A stretch of 64,000 nucleotides of DNA, from contig NZ_SBHZ01000006.1 of NCBI RefSeq assembly GCF_004521985.1, forward strand, positions 62,001-126,000, given 5' to 3'. This document shows, one piece after another, positions 8,179 to 16,766 of this stretch. Below the pieces are notes generated by a model. The model saw only the letters and a list, made by a program, of their open reading frames with translations. It was not told where the DNA came from and did not search any database. How positions within the stretch are numbered: position 1 is the stretch's first letter; every line of letters starts with the position of its first letter. Source of the stretch: Ectopseudomonas khazarica. Lineage in GTDB: Bacteria; Pseudomonadota; Gammaproteobacteria; Pseudomonadales; Pseudomonadaceae. The position numbers and the translations under genes are program-made.

Positions 8179-8706
8179 TCACTGCACGTCGGTGAACTGG
8201 ATGATTTCCACCCAGTAGCCGTCCGGGTCCTTGATGAAGGCGATGTCGCGCATGCGGCCGTCGGTCAGGCGTTTCTGGAAGTCCACGCCGAGCTCTTCGA
8301 AGCGCTGGCAGGCAGCCTTGATGTCCGGTACCGACACGCACAGGTGGCCGAAACCGCGCGGGTCGCTGTTGCCGCTGTGGTAGGCGAACTCCGGGTCCTG
8401 CTCGGTGCCGTGGTTGTAGGTCAGCTCCAGCACGCCGGGGATGGACTTGCGCCATTGGTGGCGCGCGGCCGGGTCGGCCGGGATCTGCGACTTGTCGGCA
8501 ATCAGCGCGAGGAAGTACAGGCTGAATTCGGCTTCGGGGAAGTCCTTCTTCTCCAGCAGGGTGAAGCCCAGCACACGGGTGTAGAAGTCCAGCGATTTCT
8601 GCAGGTCCTTCACGCGGATCATGGTGTGGTTGTAGACGAAGTCGGCGGTGGCGACGTCGGGCTTGGCGGTCACGCCGGCAATGGCGTTGAGCTCGTCGAG
8701 GGTCAT
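8179..8706 (-). CDS. gloA: Lactoylglutathione lyase (glyoxalase I)
   Basis: Isomerises the methylglyoxal-glutathione hemithioacetal to S-lactoylglutathione, the first step of methylglyoxal detoxification. The 175-residue protein is the long single-domain type. Metal ligands can be placed at NHTMIRVKD (His27), LELTYNHG (Glu), GFGHLCVSVPD (His) and GYWVEIIQ (Glu). Start ATG 8706 follows GGAG by six bases; an ATG at 8718 would overlap that SD. It is a single gene with repeats upstream. The longer sequence, compared with the ~130-aa E. coli form, is usual for Zn-type enzymes of Pseudomonas. Confidence 0.94.
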   Translation of the reverse strand: MTLDELNAIAGVTAKPDVATADFVYNHTMIRVKDLQKSLDFYTRVLGFTLLEKKDFPEAEFSLYFLALIADKSQIPADPAARHQWRKSIPGVLELTYNHGTEQDPEFAYHSGNSDPRGFGHLCVSVPDIKAACQRFEELGVDFQKRLTDGRMRDIAFIKDPDGYWVEIIQFTDVQ

Positions 8707-8794
8707 GCAAATCTCCATCGAGACATTGAAAAAGCGCTACCTGCCTAGATGGTCTCGGCGGCGGCGTTTTTCAAGGGGCCTTTGGGTGGTGGTG

Positions 8795-8838
8795 GTCGCT
8801 GGGACGGTGGACGGGTGAAGCGTCGTCCACCCTACGCC
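8795..8838 (-). repeat. GTAGGGTGGATGACGC-family palindromic repeat, reverse orientation
   Basis: Read on the minus strand this is GTAGGGTGGACGACGC, then TTCACCCGTCCACCG. It differs from the elements at 3871 and 4038 at two positions over ~31 bases. Intergenic, between gloA and the phosphoesterase gene. Confidence 0.7.
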
Positions 8839-8852
8839 GGCATGCGGGGGGA

Positions 8853-9311
8853 TCAGACCTGCAGGGTGATCAGCTCGGCCCTTGCCTGGCCGCCTTCGAT
8901 ATGCAGGATGCCCACGCCAATGGGCAGCTTGAAACGCCGTGGTCCGGCGCTGCCCGGGTTGAGGTAGAGCACGCCGTCGCGCGTCTCCTGCAGGGGCTTG
9001 TGCGAGTGGCCGGCGATGACCACGTCGATGCCCTGCTCAGCCGGGTCGACATCCAGCTGCTTGAGGTCGTGCAGCATGTGCAGCCGGACACCACCGAAGT
9101 CCAGCGTCAGCTGATCGGCGATGGTGTCGGCCCAGGCGTCCTGGTCGTTGTTGCCACGCACCACCGACAGCGGCGCGATGCGCTCCAGCTCGGCCAGGAT
9201 GTGCGGCCCGCCGATATCGCCGGCGTGCAGCAGATGGTCGACACCCTGCAGCGCGGCCAGCGCCTCGGGGCGCAGCAGGTTGTGGGTGTCGGCGATCAGG
9301 CCGATGCGCAT
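8853..9311 (-). CDS. YfcE/MJ0936-type metallophosphoesterase
   Basis: A 152-residue calcineurin-like phosphoesterase. Metal ligands are readable: Asp8 and His10 in ADTHN, Asp32 in AGDIGG, Asn54 in GNND, and His100/His102 in GHSHKP, with a late NPGS motif. Family members hydrolyse phosphodiesters or nucleotides in the cytosol; the substrate is unknown. Start ATG 9311 follows GGAG by seven bases. A longer reading frame to 9551 runs through an intergenic repeat and is not the gene. Confidence 0.9.
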   Translation of the reverse strand: MRIGLIADTHNLLRPEALAALQGVDHLLHAGDIGGPHILAELERIAPLSVVRGNNDQDAWADTIADQLTLDFGGVRLHMLHDLKQLDVDPAEQGIDVVIAGHSHKPLQETRDGVLYLNPGSAGPRRFKLPIGVGILHIEGGQARAELITLQV

Positions 9312-9435
9312 GGCGGGCTCCTGAGCAGGGTGCAGGCACCAGCTTGCTGGCGAACGAGCGCAGATGCAAAACCTTGGGCAAGAAAAAGCCCGGCAGCAAG
9401 GTCGTAGTGCTGTTCCTTTAAGCGTTGGTCGGACG

Positions 9436-9548
9436 CGATAGTCCCCTCGCCCCTTTGGGGAGAGGGTTAGGGAGAGGGGGAAACTGGCAGTTTTGCTGCA
9501 TTTCAGCCCTCTCCCCCAGCCCCTCTCCCATAAATGGGAGAGGGGAGC
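9436..9548. repeat. CCCTCTCCC-type paired palindromes (BIME-like), locus 1
   Basis: Two hairpins, CCCCTCGCCCC TTTG GGGAGAGGG and CCCCTCTCCC ATAA ATGGGAGAGGGG, are separated by about 50 bases. They fill most of the 307-base gap between the phosphoesterase and ilvD genes. A matching pair lies at 38697-38783. No gene is seen in this gap. Confidence 0.7.
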
Positions 9549-9618
9549 CAAACCTGTGCAACCTCAAATGAACAACGCTGCGCCAGCAAGGCCGGGCTTT
9601 TCATGTCGCAACGCGGGG

Positions 9619-11457
9619 TCAGCCGTCGAGCATCGCCTTGTTGCGCACGGCGCCCTTGTCGGCGCTGGTGGCGAGCAGGGCGTAGGCCTTGAGGGCGGTG
9701 GTCACCTTGCGCGCACGGGGTGCGGCCGGCTTCCAGCCTTTCTGGTCCTGTTCGCTGCGGCGCGATGCCAGCTCTTCATCGGATACCAGCAGGTTGATGC
9801 TGCGGTTGGGGATGTCGATGAGGATCTTGTCGCCGTCCTGCACCAGGCCGATGGCGCCGCCCGAAGCCGCTTCCGGCGAGGCGTGGCCGATGGACAGGCC
9901 GCTGGTGCCGCCGGAGAAACGGCCGTCGGTGAGCAGGGCACAGGCCTTGCCCAGTCCCTTGGACTTCAGGTAGCTGGTCGGGTACAGCATTTCCTGCATG
10001 CCCGGGCCGCCTTTCGGGCCTTCGTAGCGGATGATGACGATGTCGCCGGCCTTCACCTCGTCGGCGAGGATGCCTTTCACCGCGCTGTCCTGGCTCTCGA
10101 ACACCTTGGCGGTGCCCTCGAAGACATGGATCGACTCATCGACGCCGGCGGTCTTCACCACGCAGCCGTCGAGGGCGATGTTGCCGTACAGCACGGCCAG
10201 GCCGCCCTCCTGCGAGTAGGCGTGCTCGACACTGCGAATGCAGCCTTCGGCGCGGTCGTCGTCGAGGCTGTCCCAGCGGGTCGACTGGCTGAACGCAGTC
10301 TGGGTGGGGATGCCTGCCGGGCCCGCCTTGAAGAAGTGGTGCACCGCCTCGTCCTGGGTCTGGGTGATGTCCCACTGGGCGATGGCCTCGGCCATGTTCG
10401 GGCTGTGCACGGTGTGCACGTCGGTGTGCAGCAGGCCGCCACGGGCCAGCTCACCGAGGATGGAGAAGATGCCACCGGCACGGTGCACGTCTTCCATGTG
10501 GTACTTCTGGATGTTCGGCGCCACCTTGCACAGCTGCGGGACCTTGCGCGACAGACGGTCGATGTCGCGCAGGTCGAAGGCCACTTCGCCTTCCTGGGCG
10601 GCGGCCAGCAGGTGCAGGATGGTGTTGGTCGAACCGCCCATGGCGATGTCGAGCATCATGGCGTTCTCGAACGCCTTGAAGTTGGCGATGTTGCGCGGCA
10701 GCACCGACTCGTCGCCTTCACCGTAGTAACGCTGGCACAGCTCGACGGCCAGGCGCCCGGCGCGCAGGAACAGCTGCTCGCGGTCGCTGTGGGTGGCCAG
10801 GGTGGAGCCGTTGCCCGGCAGGGACAGGCCCAGGGCTTCGGTCAGGCAGTTCATCGAGTTGGCGGTGAACATGCCGGAGCAGCTGCCGCAGGTCGGGCAG
10901 GCGCTGCGCTCGTACTCGGCGACCTTCTCGTCGGATGCGCTGGAGTCGGCGGCGATGACCATGGCGTCGACCAGGTCCAGGCCGTGGCTGGCCAGCTTGG
11001 TCTTGCCGGCTTCCATCGGGCCGCCGGAGACGAACACCACCGGGATGTTCAGGCGCAGGGCGGCCATCAGCATGCCGGGGGTGATCTTGTCGCAGTTGCT
11101 GATGCAGACGATGGCGTCGGCGCAGTGGGCGTTGACCATGTACTCCACGGAGTCGGCGATGATCTCGCGGCTCGGCAGCGAATAGAGCATGCCGTCGTGG
11201 CCCATGGCGATGCCGTCGTCCACGGCGATGGTGTTGAATTCCTTGGCCACGCCGCCGGCTTTCTCGATCTCGCGGGCGACCAGCTGGCCGAGGTCCTTCA
11301 GGTGCACGTGGCCGGGCACGAACTGGGTGAAGGAGTTGGCGATGGCGATGATCGGTTTCTTGAAGTCTTCGTCCTTCATCCCGGTGGCGCGCCACAGGGC
11401 GCGGGCGCCGGCCATGTTGCGGCCGTGGGTGGAGGTCTTCGAGCGGTAATCAGGCAT
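9619..11457 (-). CDS. ilvD: Dihydroxy-acid dehydratase
   Basis: Dehydrates 2,3-dihydroxy acids to 2-keto acids, the third step of valine, leucine and isoleucine synthesis, in the cytosol. The 612-residue length is close to the 616 of E. coli. Fe-S cysteines are seen in [12 protein letters not shown] and [21 protein letters not shown] and the C-terminal [12 protein letters not shown] motif are also present. Monocistronic; the 189 bases upstream separate it from cheB and show no obvious attenuator. Conserved neighbour of folA and mutM in Pseudomonas. Confidence 0.97.
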   Translation of the reverse strand: MPDYRSKTSTHGRNMAGARALWRATGMKDEDFKKPIIAIANSFTQFVPGHVHLKDLGQLVAREIEKAGGVAKEFNTIAVDDGIAMGHDGMLYSLPSREIIADSVEYMVNAHCADAIVCISNCDKITPGMLMAALRLNIPVVFVSGGPMEAGKTKLASHGLDLVDAMVIAADSSASDEKVAEYERSACPTCGSCSGMFTANSMNCLTEALGLSLPGNGSTLATHSDREQLFLRAGRLAVELCQRYYGEGDESVLPRNIANFKAFENAMMLDIAMGGSTNTILHLLAAAQEGEVAFDLRDIDRLSRKVPQLCKVAPNIQKYHMEDVHRAGGIFSILGELARGGLLHTDVHTVHSPNMAEAIAQWDITQTQDEAVHHFFKAGPAGIPTQTAFSQSTRWDSLDDDRAEGCIRSVEHAYSQEGGLAVLYGNIALDGCVVKTAGVDESIHVFEGTAKVFESQDSAVKGILADEVKAGDIVIIRYEGPKGGPGMQEMLYPTSYLKSKGLGKACALLTDGRFSGGTSGLSIGHASPEAASGGAIGLVQDGDKILIDIPNRSINLLVSDEELASRRSEQDQKGWKPAAPRARKVTTALKAYALLATSADKGAVRNKAMLDG

Positions 11458-11646
11458 GGTCGGGTCCTGCGGCTAATTCGGAGGTGTGTGCGGTGAGCGT
11501 CGTCGGGCAGCTGATCGCCGCATGTAGGGGGGCTGCATGACGAGACGGGATCACCTCTCGCGCGGCCGGGGCTCACGGGCCCGCCGGTGATGCCGGCGAG
11601 CAATCGCTCGATTCTACGCCCGCCGAGGCAGACGGGCAAAGGCCGC

Positions 11647-12714
11647 TCAGCCGCGTTCGTTGCGCAGGATGCAGGCGGGAATCTGCTCCAGGGCCACTTC
11701 GCGGTCGACCGCCCCCAGTTTCCTGGCTTCCTTGGGCATGCCGTAGACCACGCAAGTGGCTTCGTCCTGGCCGTAGGTGATGGCGCCGGCCTCGTGCATC
11801 TCGCGCAGGCCACGGGCGCCGTCGTCGCCCATGCCGGTCATGATGATGCCGGTGGCGTTGGCGCCGGCGGCGCGGGCGGTGGAGCGGAACAGCACATCCA
11901 CCGAGGGCTTGTGGCGGCTGACGGGCGGGCCGTCGACCACTTCGACCACGTACTGGGCGCCGCTGCGCTTGAGCAGCATGTGGCGCCCGCCGGGGGCGAT
12001 CAGGGCGCGACCGGGCATGACCCGGTCGCCGTTGCGGGCTTCGCGGACCTCGATCTGGCACAGGCCGTTGAGGCGCTCGGCGAAGGCGGCGGTGAAGCGC
12101 TCGGGCATGTGCTGGACGATGACGATGCCGGGGCAGACCCGTGGCAGTGCCGTGAGCACGTGTTCCAGTGCCTGGGTGCCGCCGGTCGAGGTGCCGATGG
12201 CGATGATGCGCTCGGTGGTGCGGGTCATGGCGCCGCTGCTGGCGGCAGGCAGGATGGCATCGGCGTTGAGCTTGGGCTGCACCGCCGGCGCTGCCGGGCC
12301 GAGGCGCTTGAGACGGGCCTGGGCCGCCGCACGGATGGCGCCGACCAGCTCTTCGGTGGCTTCGATGAGGAACTGGCGCAGCCCGGCCTGCGGCTTGGTG
12401 ACGATGGCCACCGCGCCGGCGGCCAGGGCCTCCATGGTGGTGGCGGCACCCTTCTCCGTCAGGGTGGAGCAGATCACCACCGGGGTCGGGCGCTCGGCCA
12501 TCAGTTTCTTCAGGAAGGAGATGCCGTCCATGCGAGGCATCTCCACGTCCAGCACGATCACGTCGGGCCAGTTGCGCTGCATCTTGTCCATGGCGAACAG
12601 CGGGTCGGCGGCGGCACCGATGACTTCGATGCCCGTGTGTTCGGCAAGGCCGGCGCTCAGTACCTGGCGGACGACTGCGGAGTCGTCGACGATCAACACC
12701 TTGGTGTTCTTCAT
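11647..12714 (-). CDS. cheB: Chemotaxis methylesterase/deamidase CheB
   Basis: Removes methyl groups from receptor glutamates when phosphorylated by CheA. The 355-residue protein has an N-terminal receiver with Asp56 (DVIVLD) and Lys108 (TKP). The C-terminal methylesterase has the Ser176-His202-Asp298 triad (GTSTGG, QHMPERF, GMGDDGA). Start ATG 12714 overlaps the cheD stop (ATGA), so the pair is coupled. It is the last gene of the che run. A longer start at 12765 would lie inside cheD. Confidence 0.96.
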   Translation of the reverse strand: MKNTKVLIVDDSAVVRQVLSAGLAEHTGIEVIGAAADPLFAMDKMQRNWPDVIVLDVEMPRMDGISFLKKLMAERPTPVVICSTLTEKGAATTMEALAAGAVAIVTKPQAGLRQFLIEATEELVGAIRAAAQARLKRLGPAAPAVQPKLNADAILPAASSGAMTRTTERIIAIGTSTGGTQALEHVLTALPRVCPGIVIVQHMPERFTAAFAERLNGLCQIEVREARNGDRVMPGRALIAPGGRHMLLKRSGAQYVVEVVDGPPVSRHKPSVDVLFRSTARAAGANATGIIMTGMGDDGARGLREMHEAGAITYGQDEATCVVYGMPKEARKLGAVDREVALEQIPACILRNERG

Positions 12715-13220
12715 GGCGTGGGGGCCTCGTAGCGCCGGGTGGCGATCTGTTGGGACGTGGGGCAACGCAGTGCGATGTGCCCGCTGCAGACATCGAAAAT
12801 CAGGTTGCGGTAGCCATCGCCACCAGCATGTCGTTCATGGCATTTCAGGCCGTGGGCGGCGAGCAGCTCCAGGCCGGCGCGCACGTTGCTCTGGCCGATG
12901 TTGCGCTGGCACAGCTCGCCGAACATGTTGCCGCCACCGAACAGGCTGATGCGGTAGTCCTGCGGCTGGCTGCCGCTGGCGCGGATCTTCTCCAGCAGCA
13001 GGTGCAGGGCCTCGTCGGCGTAGCGCCCATCGAGCCGGCTGCCGGGGTGGCGGCGGCTGGGCAGCATGTAGTGGCACATGCCGCCGATGCGTTCGCCGCG
13101 GTGCCACAGCACCAGCGACACACAGGAACCGAGCAGCGTGCGGATGCGCGTGCGACGGTCGCCGAAGTACAGGTCACCTGGCTGCAGGAGCACTTCGATG
13201 ACGCCGTCCGAGTTATGCAT
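12711..13220 (-). CDS. cheD: Chemoreceptor glutamine deamidase CheD
   Basis: A 169-residue protein with the CheD catalytic Cys and His in [11 protein letters not shown] and GGMCHYMLP, plus the FGGGNMF segment. CheD deamidates receptor Gln residues and in some bacteria interacts with CheC/CheY. Start ATG 13220 lies inside the end of cheR (8-base overlap). The order cheR-cheD-cheB matches the P. aeruginosa che2 cluster. With no CheC visible here, its likely job is receptor deamidation. Confidence 0.94.
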   Translation of the reverse strand: MHNSDGVIEVLLQPGDLYFGDRRTRIRTLLGSCVSLVLWHRGERIGGMCHYMLPSRRHPGSRLDGRYADEALHLLLEKIRASGSQPQDYRISLFGGGNMFGELCQRNIGQSNVRAGLELLAAHGLKCHERHAGGDGYRNLIFDVCSGHIALRCPTSQQIATRRYEAPTP

Positions 13221-14019
13221 GGGGCTTGCGATAGATCGAGGGGCGCAGCGACTGCAACTCGTCGCTGATGCCGTGCAGGCTTTCGGAGTGGCTGACGAAG
13301 AAGTAGCCACCGGGACGCAGCCGTGCGCAGAGACGTTGCACCACCTGGCGCTTGGTCGGCGGGTCGAAGTAGATCATCACGTTGCGCAGGAAGATCACAT
13401 CGAACACACCGACATCCGGCAGGGCGTTGTTGAGGTTGATCTGGCGGAAGCCGATGCGCCGCTTCAATGCCGGCTCCAGGGTGAACATGCCGCTGTGGCT
13501 GCCGGTGCCGCGCAGGCAGTGGCGATGCAGCAGCTCGCGGGGGATGCCGCTGGCGTCCTCTTCCGGATAGATGCCGGTGCGTGCCTTGTCGAGGATGCGC
13601 GTGCTGATGTCCGACGCGAGGATCTCCCAGGGCCGCGACGGCAGGCAGTCGGCCAGCAGCAGGGCCAGGGTGTAGGGCTCCTCGCCGCTGGAGCAGGCGG
13701 CGCTCCAGACGCGCAGCGGCTGGCTGCTGCGCAGGTCGTCCTGCAGGCGCTCGCGGAGGAACTCGAAGTGCTTCGGCTCGCGGAAGAAGTAGGTTTCGTT
13801 GGTGGTCAGCAGGTCGACTGCGGTTTGCAGCTCGGCCTTGTCCTTCATCAGCAGCTGGAAGTAGTCACCATAGCTGCTCAGTTCGAAATGGCGCAGGCGC
13901 TTGCTCAGGCGTCCGGCCACCAGCTGGCGCTTGGCGTCGCTCATGGCGATGCCGGCGATCTCGTGGATCATGTCGCGGAACTGCTGGAATTCGCGGTTGT
14001 TCAGGCTCAGGGCTGTCAT
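13213..14019 (-). CDS. cheR: Chemotaxis methyltransferase CheR
   Basis: Transfers methyl groups from SAM to receptor glutamates. The 268-residue protein has an N-terminal helical domain (to ~75). A SAM-binding Rossmann domain follows, with VWSAACSSGEEPYTLALLL, the ASDIS acidic loop, and VFDVIFLRNVMIYF. The C-terminal beta-subdomain motif GGYFFVSHSESL is present. Start ATG 14019 follows GGAG by seven bases. It lies 15 bases after cheW and overlaps cheD. No TPR extension is present, so docking to receptors would rely on the methyltransferase domain itself. Confidence 0.95.
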   Translation of the reverse strand: MTALSLNNREFQQFRDMIHEIAGIAMSDAKRQLVAGRLSKRLRHFELSSYGDYFQLLMKDKAELQTAVDLLTTNETYFFREPKHFEFLRERLQDDLRSSQPLRVWSAACSSGEEPYTLALLLADCLPSRPWEILASDISTRILDKARTGIYPEEDASGIPRELLHRHCLRGTGSHSGMFTLEPALKRRIGFRQINLNNALPDVGVFDVIFLRNVMIYFDPPTKRQVVQRLCARLRPGGYFFVSHSESLHGISDELQSLRPSIYRKPHA

Positions 14020-14034
14020 GGCGCCGCTCCAGGG

Positions 14035-14547
14035 TCAGGCCGGTTCGGGTTGTGCGGCGGCAGTGGCGAGCTGGCGCAGGTCGGCGAGCGAGAGAATCCG
14101 GCCGATGTCCAGCAGCACCACCAGGCGCTCGTCGAGCTTGCCCATGCCGAGCAGGAAGTCGGTGGGGATATGGCTACCGAAGCTGGGTGCGGGCTCGATG
14201 TCCTGCTCGGGAATCTCCAGCACCGCGTTGACCGCCTCGACGACGATGCCGATGACCTGCTGCATCTGCTCGCGCACCACTTCGAGGATGACAATGCAGC
14301 TGCGTCGTCCGATCTGGGTCTGCTGCTGACCGAAGCGCTGGCGCAGGTCCATGATCGGCACCACGCCGCCACGCAGGTTGATCACGCCGAGGATGCTCGC
14401 CGGCATTAGCGGCACCGGGGTCAGGCGGCCGTACTCGATGATCTCGCGGACGTTGCGCGTGCCGACGGCGAAGAGTTCCTCGCCGAGGCTGAAGGTCAGG
14501 TATTGCTGGGTGGTGTCTGGCGCCGTGGCCGGGTTGAAACTGGGCAT
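14035..14547 (-). CDS. cheW: Chemotaxis adaptor CheW (first of two)
   Basis: A 170-residue CheW-domain protein. It has YLTFSLGEELFAVGTRNVREII at the start of the domain, GVINLRGGVVPIMDLR in the middle and LLDIGRILS near the end. CheW couples receptors to CheA. Start ATG 14547 follows GAGGAG by seven bases; an in-frame ATG at 14565 would overlap the SD. It lies 39 bases downstream of an MCP and 15 bases upstream of cheR. A second, divergent cheW is at 16218-16763. Confidence 0.95.
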   Translation of the reverse strand: MPSFNPATAPDTTQQYLTFSLGEELFAVGTRNVREIIEYGRLTPVPLMPASILGVINLRGGVVPIMDLRQRFGQQQTQIGRRSCIVILEVVREQMQQVIGIVVEAVNAVLEIPEQDIEPAPSFGSHIPTDFLLGMGKLDERLVVLLDIGRILSLADLRQLATAAAQPEPA

Positions 14548-14586
14548 GGGTCGCTCCTCGGGCACCCGCAGGTGCCCGGCTGGGGG

Positions 14587-16200
14587 CTAGGACTGGAAGC
14601 GAATGAAGCCGCTGGGGATCATCTGCTCGAGCAGCTCGCTACTGGCTTCGCTGGCGCTGCGGCTGCGCGCCGGCTGGCGAGGGGCGAGGAGCGGGGCGCG
14701 GGCGGCCGAGACCTTGAAGAAGTCCATCAGTTGCTGCAGCTGTTCGGCCTGGCCACTCATTTCCTCGGCGGTGGCGGCCAGTTCCTCGGCGGCGGAGGCG
14801 GACTGCTGGGTGATGTCGCTGAGCTGGGTCATCGCGCAGTTGATCTGGCCGACGCCGGCGCTTTGTTCCTCGGAGGCAGCGGCGATTTCCTGAACCAGGT
14901 CGGAGGTCTTGCCGATCGACGGCAGCATCTGGTCGAGCAGGCTACCGGCGCGTTCGGCCAGTGACACGCTGCTCTTGGCCACTTCGCTGATCTCCTGCGC
15001 GGCCACCTGGCTGCGCTCGGCCAGCTTGCGCACCTCGGCGGCGACCACCGCGAAGCCCTTGCCGTGCTCGCCGGCGCGGGCGGCCTCGATGGCGGCGTTG
15101 AGGGCCAGCAGGTTGGTCTGGTAGGCGATGTCGTCGACGATGCCGATCTTCTCGGCGATGGTCTTCATCGCCGCCACGGTGTCACGTACCGCCTGGCCAC
15201 CTTCGTCGGCCTCGCGCGCGGCCTTGCCGGCCATGCCATCGGTGACCCTGGCGTTCTCGGTGTTCTGCGCGATGGAGGCAGACATCTGCTCCATCGAGGC
15301 GCTGGTTTCCTCCACCGATGCGGCCTGTTCGGAAGCGCCCTGGCTCATGCTCTGGGCCGTGGCGGAAATCTGTTCGGAGGCACTGGTGAGGGCGTCGGCA
15401 TTGCTGCGCACTTCGCCGATGATCTGCGCCAGTTTCTCGCTCATGCCCTTGATCGCGGCCAGCATGCTGCTGGTGTCGCCGTCCCGGGTGCTGACCTCGG
15501 TGTTGAGGTCGCCGGCGGCGATGCGGCTGACCACTTCCACCGCGTAGGCCGGTTCACCGCCGAGCTGACGCAGCAGGTTGCGGGTGATGAAACCACCGAA
15601 CAGGCCGATGACCAGCAGGGTGGCCAGCGAGACGACGATGGCGATCCAGGTGGCGTGCTGCAGGCTGGCCTGGGCCTGTTGGCTGCCGTCGTTGGCCATG
15701 GCGATGTTGTAGTCGCGGTGCTTGTCGATGGCGCTGCGCAGCGGGTCGATGACCGCGTGCTGCAATTCGAGCATGGATTCGCGCGCGGCCTCGTCCTTGT
15801 GCTGACGCGACAGGGCCAGCGCCTTGTCGATGCCCTGGAGGAGGTTGTCGATGCCCTGATGCTCGGTGTCGAAGAGCTGCTGGTCCTGCTCATCGCTGAT
15901 GGTAGCGGCGTAGTCGTCGAGGGCGGCCTGGATGTCGCCACGGTTGCCGGCGATGAGCTTGTCCACGGCATCCATGGCCTGGTCGTCGGCGCTCAGTACA
16001 TGTTCGTAGACCAGCTGCACCTGCATGTTCACCGCCGTGCCGAGCTTGGCCAGGGCGGTAATGGCGGGCACCGAGTTGACGTTGCCGAAGTTGGCGGCGT
16101 TGAACACCTGGTTCATCTGCTGGCAGGACACACCCGACAGCAGCAGGATGCCGAGCAGGGCCGAGAGAACCAGGAGGGTCATTTTCTTGCTGATGGTCAT
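14587..16200 (-). CDS. Methyl-accepting chemotaxis protein with four-helix-bundle sensor
   Basis: A 537-residue transmembrane receptor. TM1 spans ~8-28, a helical periplasmic sensor ~30-185 (4HB_MCP type), and TM2 ~186-208. A HAMP domain (~210-262) and an MA signalling domain follow; the hairpin tip [28 protein letters not shown] lies near 350-375. It ends SGFIRFQS instead of a tryptophan-containing CheR-docking pentapeptide, a tail shared with the 738-aa MCP of this cluster. Ligand unknown. The signalling region is nearly identical at DNA level to that MCP (offset ~2.17 kb), suggesting duplication or gene conversion. Confidence 0.93.
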   Translation of the reverse strand: MTISKKMTLLVLSALLGILLLSGVSCQQMNQVFNAANFGNVNSVPAITALAKLGTAVNMQVQLVYEHVLSADDQAMDAVDKLIAGNRGDIQAALDDYAATISDEQDQQLFDTEHQGIDNLLQGIDKALALSRQHKDEAARESMLELQHAVIDPLRSAIDKHRDYNIAMANDGSQQAQASLQHATWIAIVVSLATLLVIGLFGGFITRNLLRQLGGEPAYAVEVVSRIAAGDLNTEVSTRDGDTSSMLAAIKGMSEKLAQIIGEVRSNADALTSASEQISATAQSMSQGASEQAASVEETSASMEQMSASIAQNTENARVTDGMAGKAAREADEGGQAVRDTVAAMKTIAEKIGIVDDIAYQTNLLALNAAIEAARAGEHGKGFAVVAAEVRKLAERSQVAAQEISEVAKSSVSLAERAGSLLDQMLPSIGKTSDLVQEIAAASEEQSAGVGQINCAMTQLSDITQQSASAAEELAATAEEMSGQAEQLQQLMDFFKVSAARAPLLAPRQPARSRSASEASSELLEQMIPSGFIRFQS

Positions 16201-16217
16201 GGCAGGGCTCCTGCGCG

Positions 16218-16763
16218 TCAGCGCACGTCTGCAGCGGGGGAAAGGGGTTCGTTGCGCAGGCCGGCCATGGCCGCGATCTGCTCGACCGAGAGCACCTGTT
16301 CCATGCGCAGCAGGGTGATGAAACGTTCGTCCAGGCGCGCCATGTCCTCGATGAACTCGCTGCGCACGCGGCTGCCGAAGGCCGGGGCCTGACGCAGGGC
16401 GTCGGCCTCGATCTCGACCACGGCGCTGACGGCATCGACCAGCGCGCCCATCAGGTGGGTCTCGTCCTCGTCGAGGATCTCCACGATGACGATGCAGGTG
16501 CGTGCGCCGAGCGGGCTCAGGCCATGGCCGAAGCGATCGGCGAGGTCGATGATCGGCACGATGGCGCCGCGCAGGTTGATCACGCCGCGCACCAGGCTGG
16601 GCATCATCGGCACCTGGGTGACCTGGTCGTACTCGAGAATCTCGCGCACGTAGCGGCTGGCCACCGCGTACATGTCCTGCTGTACGCGGAAGGTCAGGTA
16701 CTGGCGCTGCTGTTGTGCGCAGCCGTCAGGCGTGTCCAGAGGCAGATCGACGAGGGCACCCAT
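16218..16763 (-). CDS. Chemotaxis adaptor CheW (second copy)
   Basis: A 181-residue CheW-domain protein with [41 protein letters not shown] and LLRMEQVLS. It is clearly a paralogue of the cheW at 14035 but diverged along its length. Start ATG 16763 follows GGGAG by seven bases. It lies three bases after the poly-HAMP MCP stop and 17 bases before the next MCP, giving the order MCP-cheW-MCP-cheW. This suggests that each receptor came with its own adaptor or that the module was duplicated. Confidence 0.94.
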   Translation of the reverse strand: MGALVDLPLDTPDGCAQQQRQYLTFRVQQDMYAVASRYVREILEYDQVTQVPMMPSLVRGVINLRGAIVPIIDLADRFGHGLSPLGARTCIVIVEILDEDETHLMGALVDAVSAVVEIEADALRQAPAFGSRVRSEFIEDMARLDERFITLLRMEQVLSVEQIAAMAGLRNEPLSPAADVR

Positions 16764-16766
16764 GGC

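Noticed and set aside
9493..11496. Plus-strand ~667-codon open frame over ilvD
   Set aside because: It is the antisense shadow of ilvD, with composition of a high-GC reverse frame and no domain.
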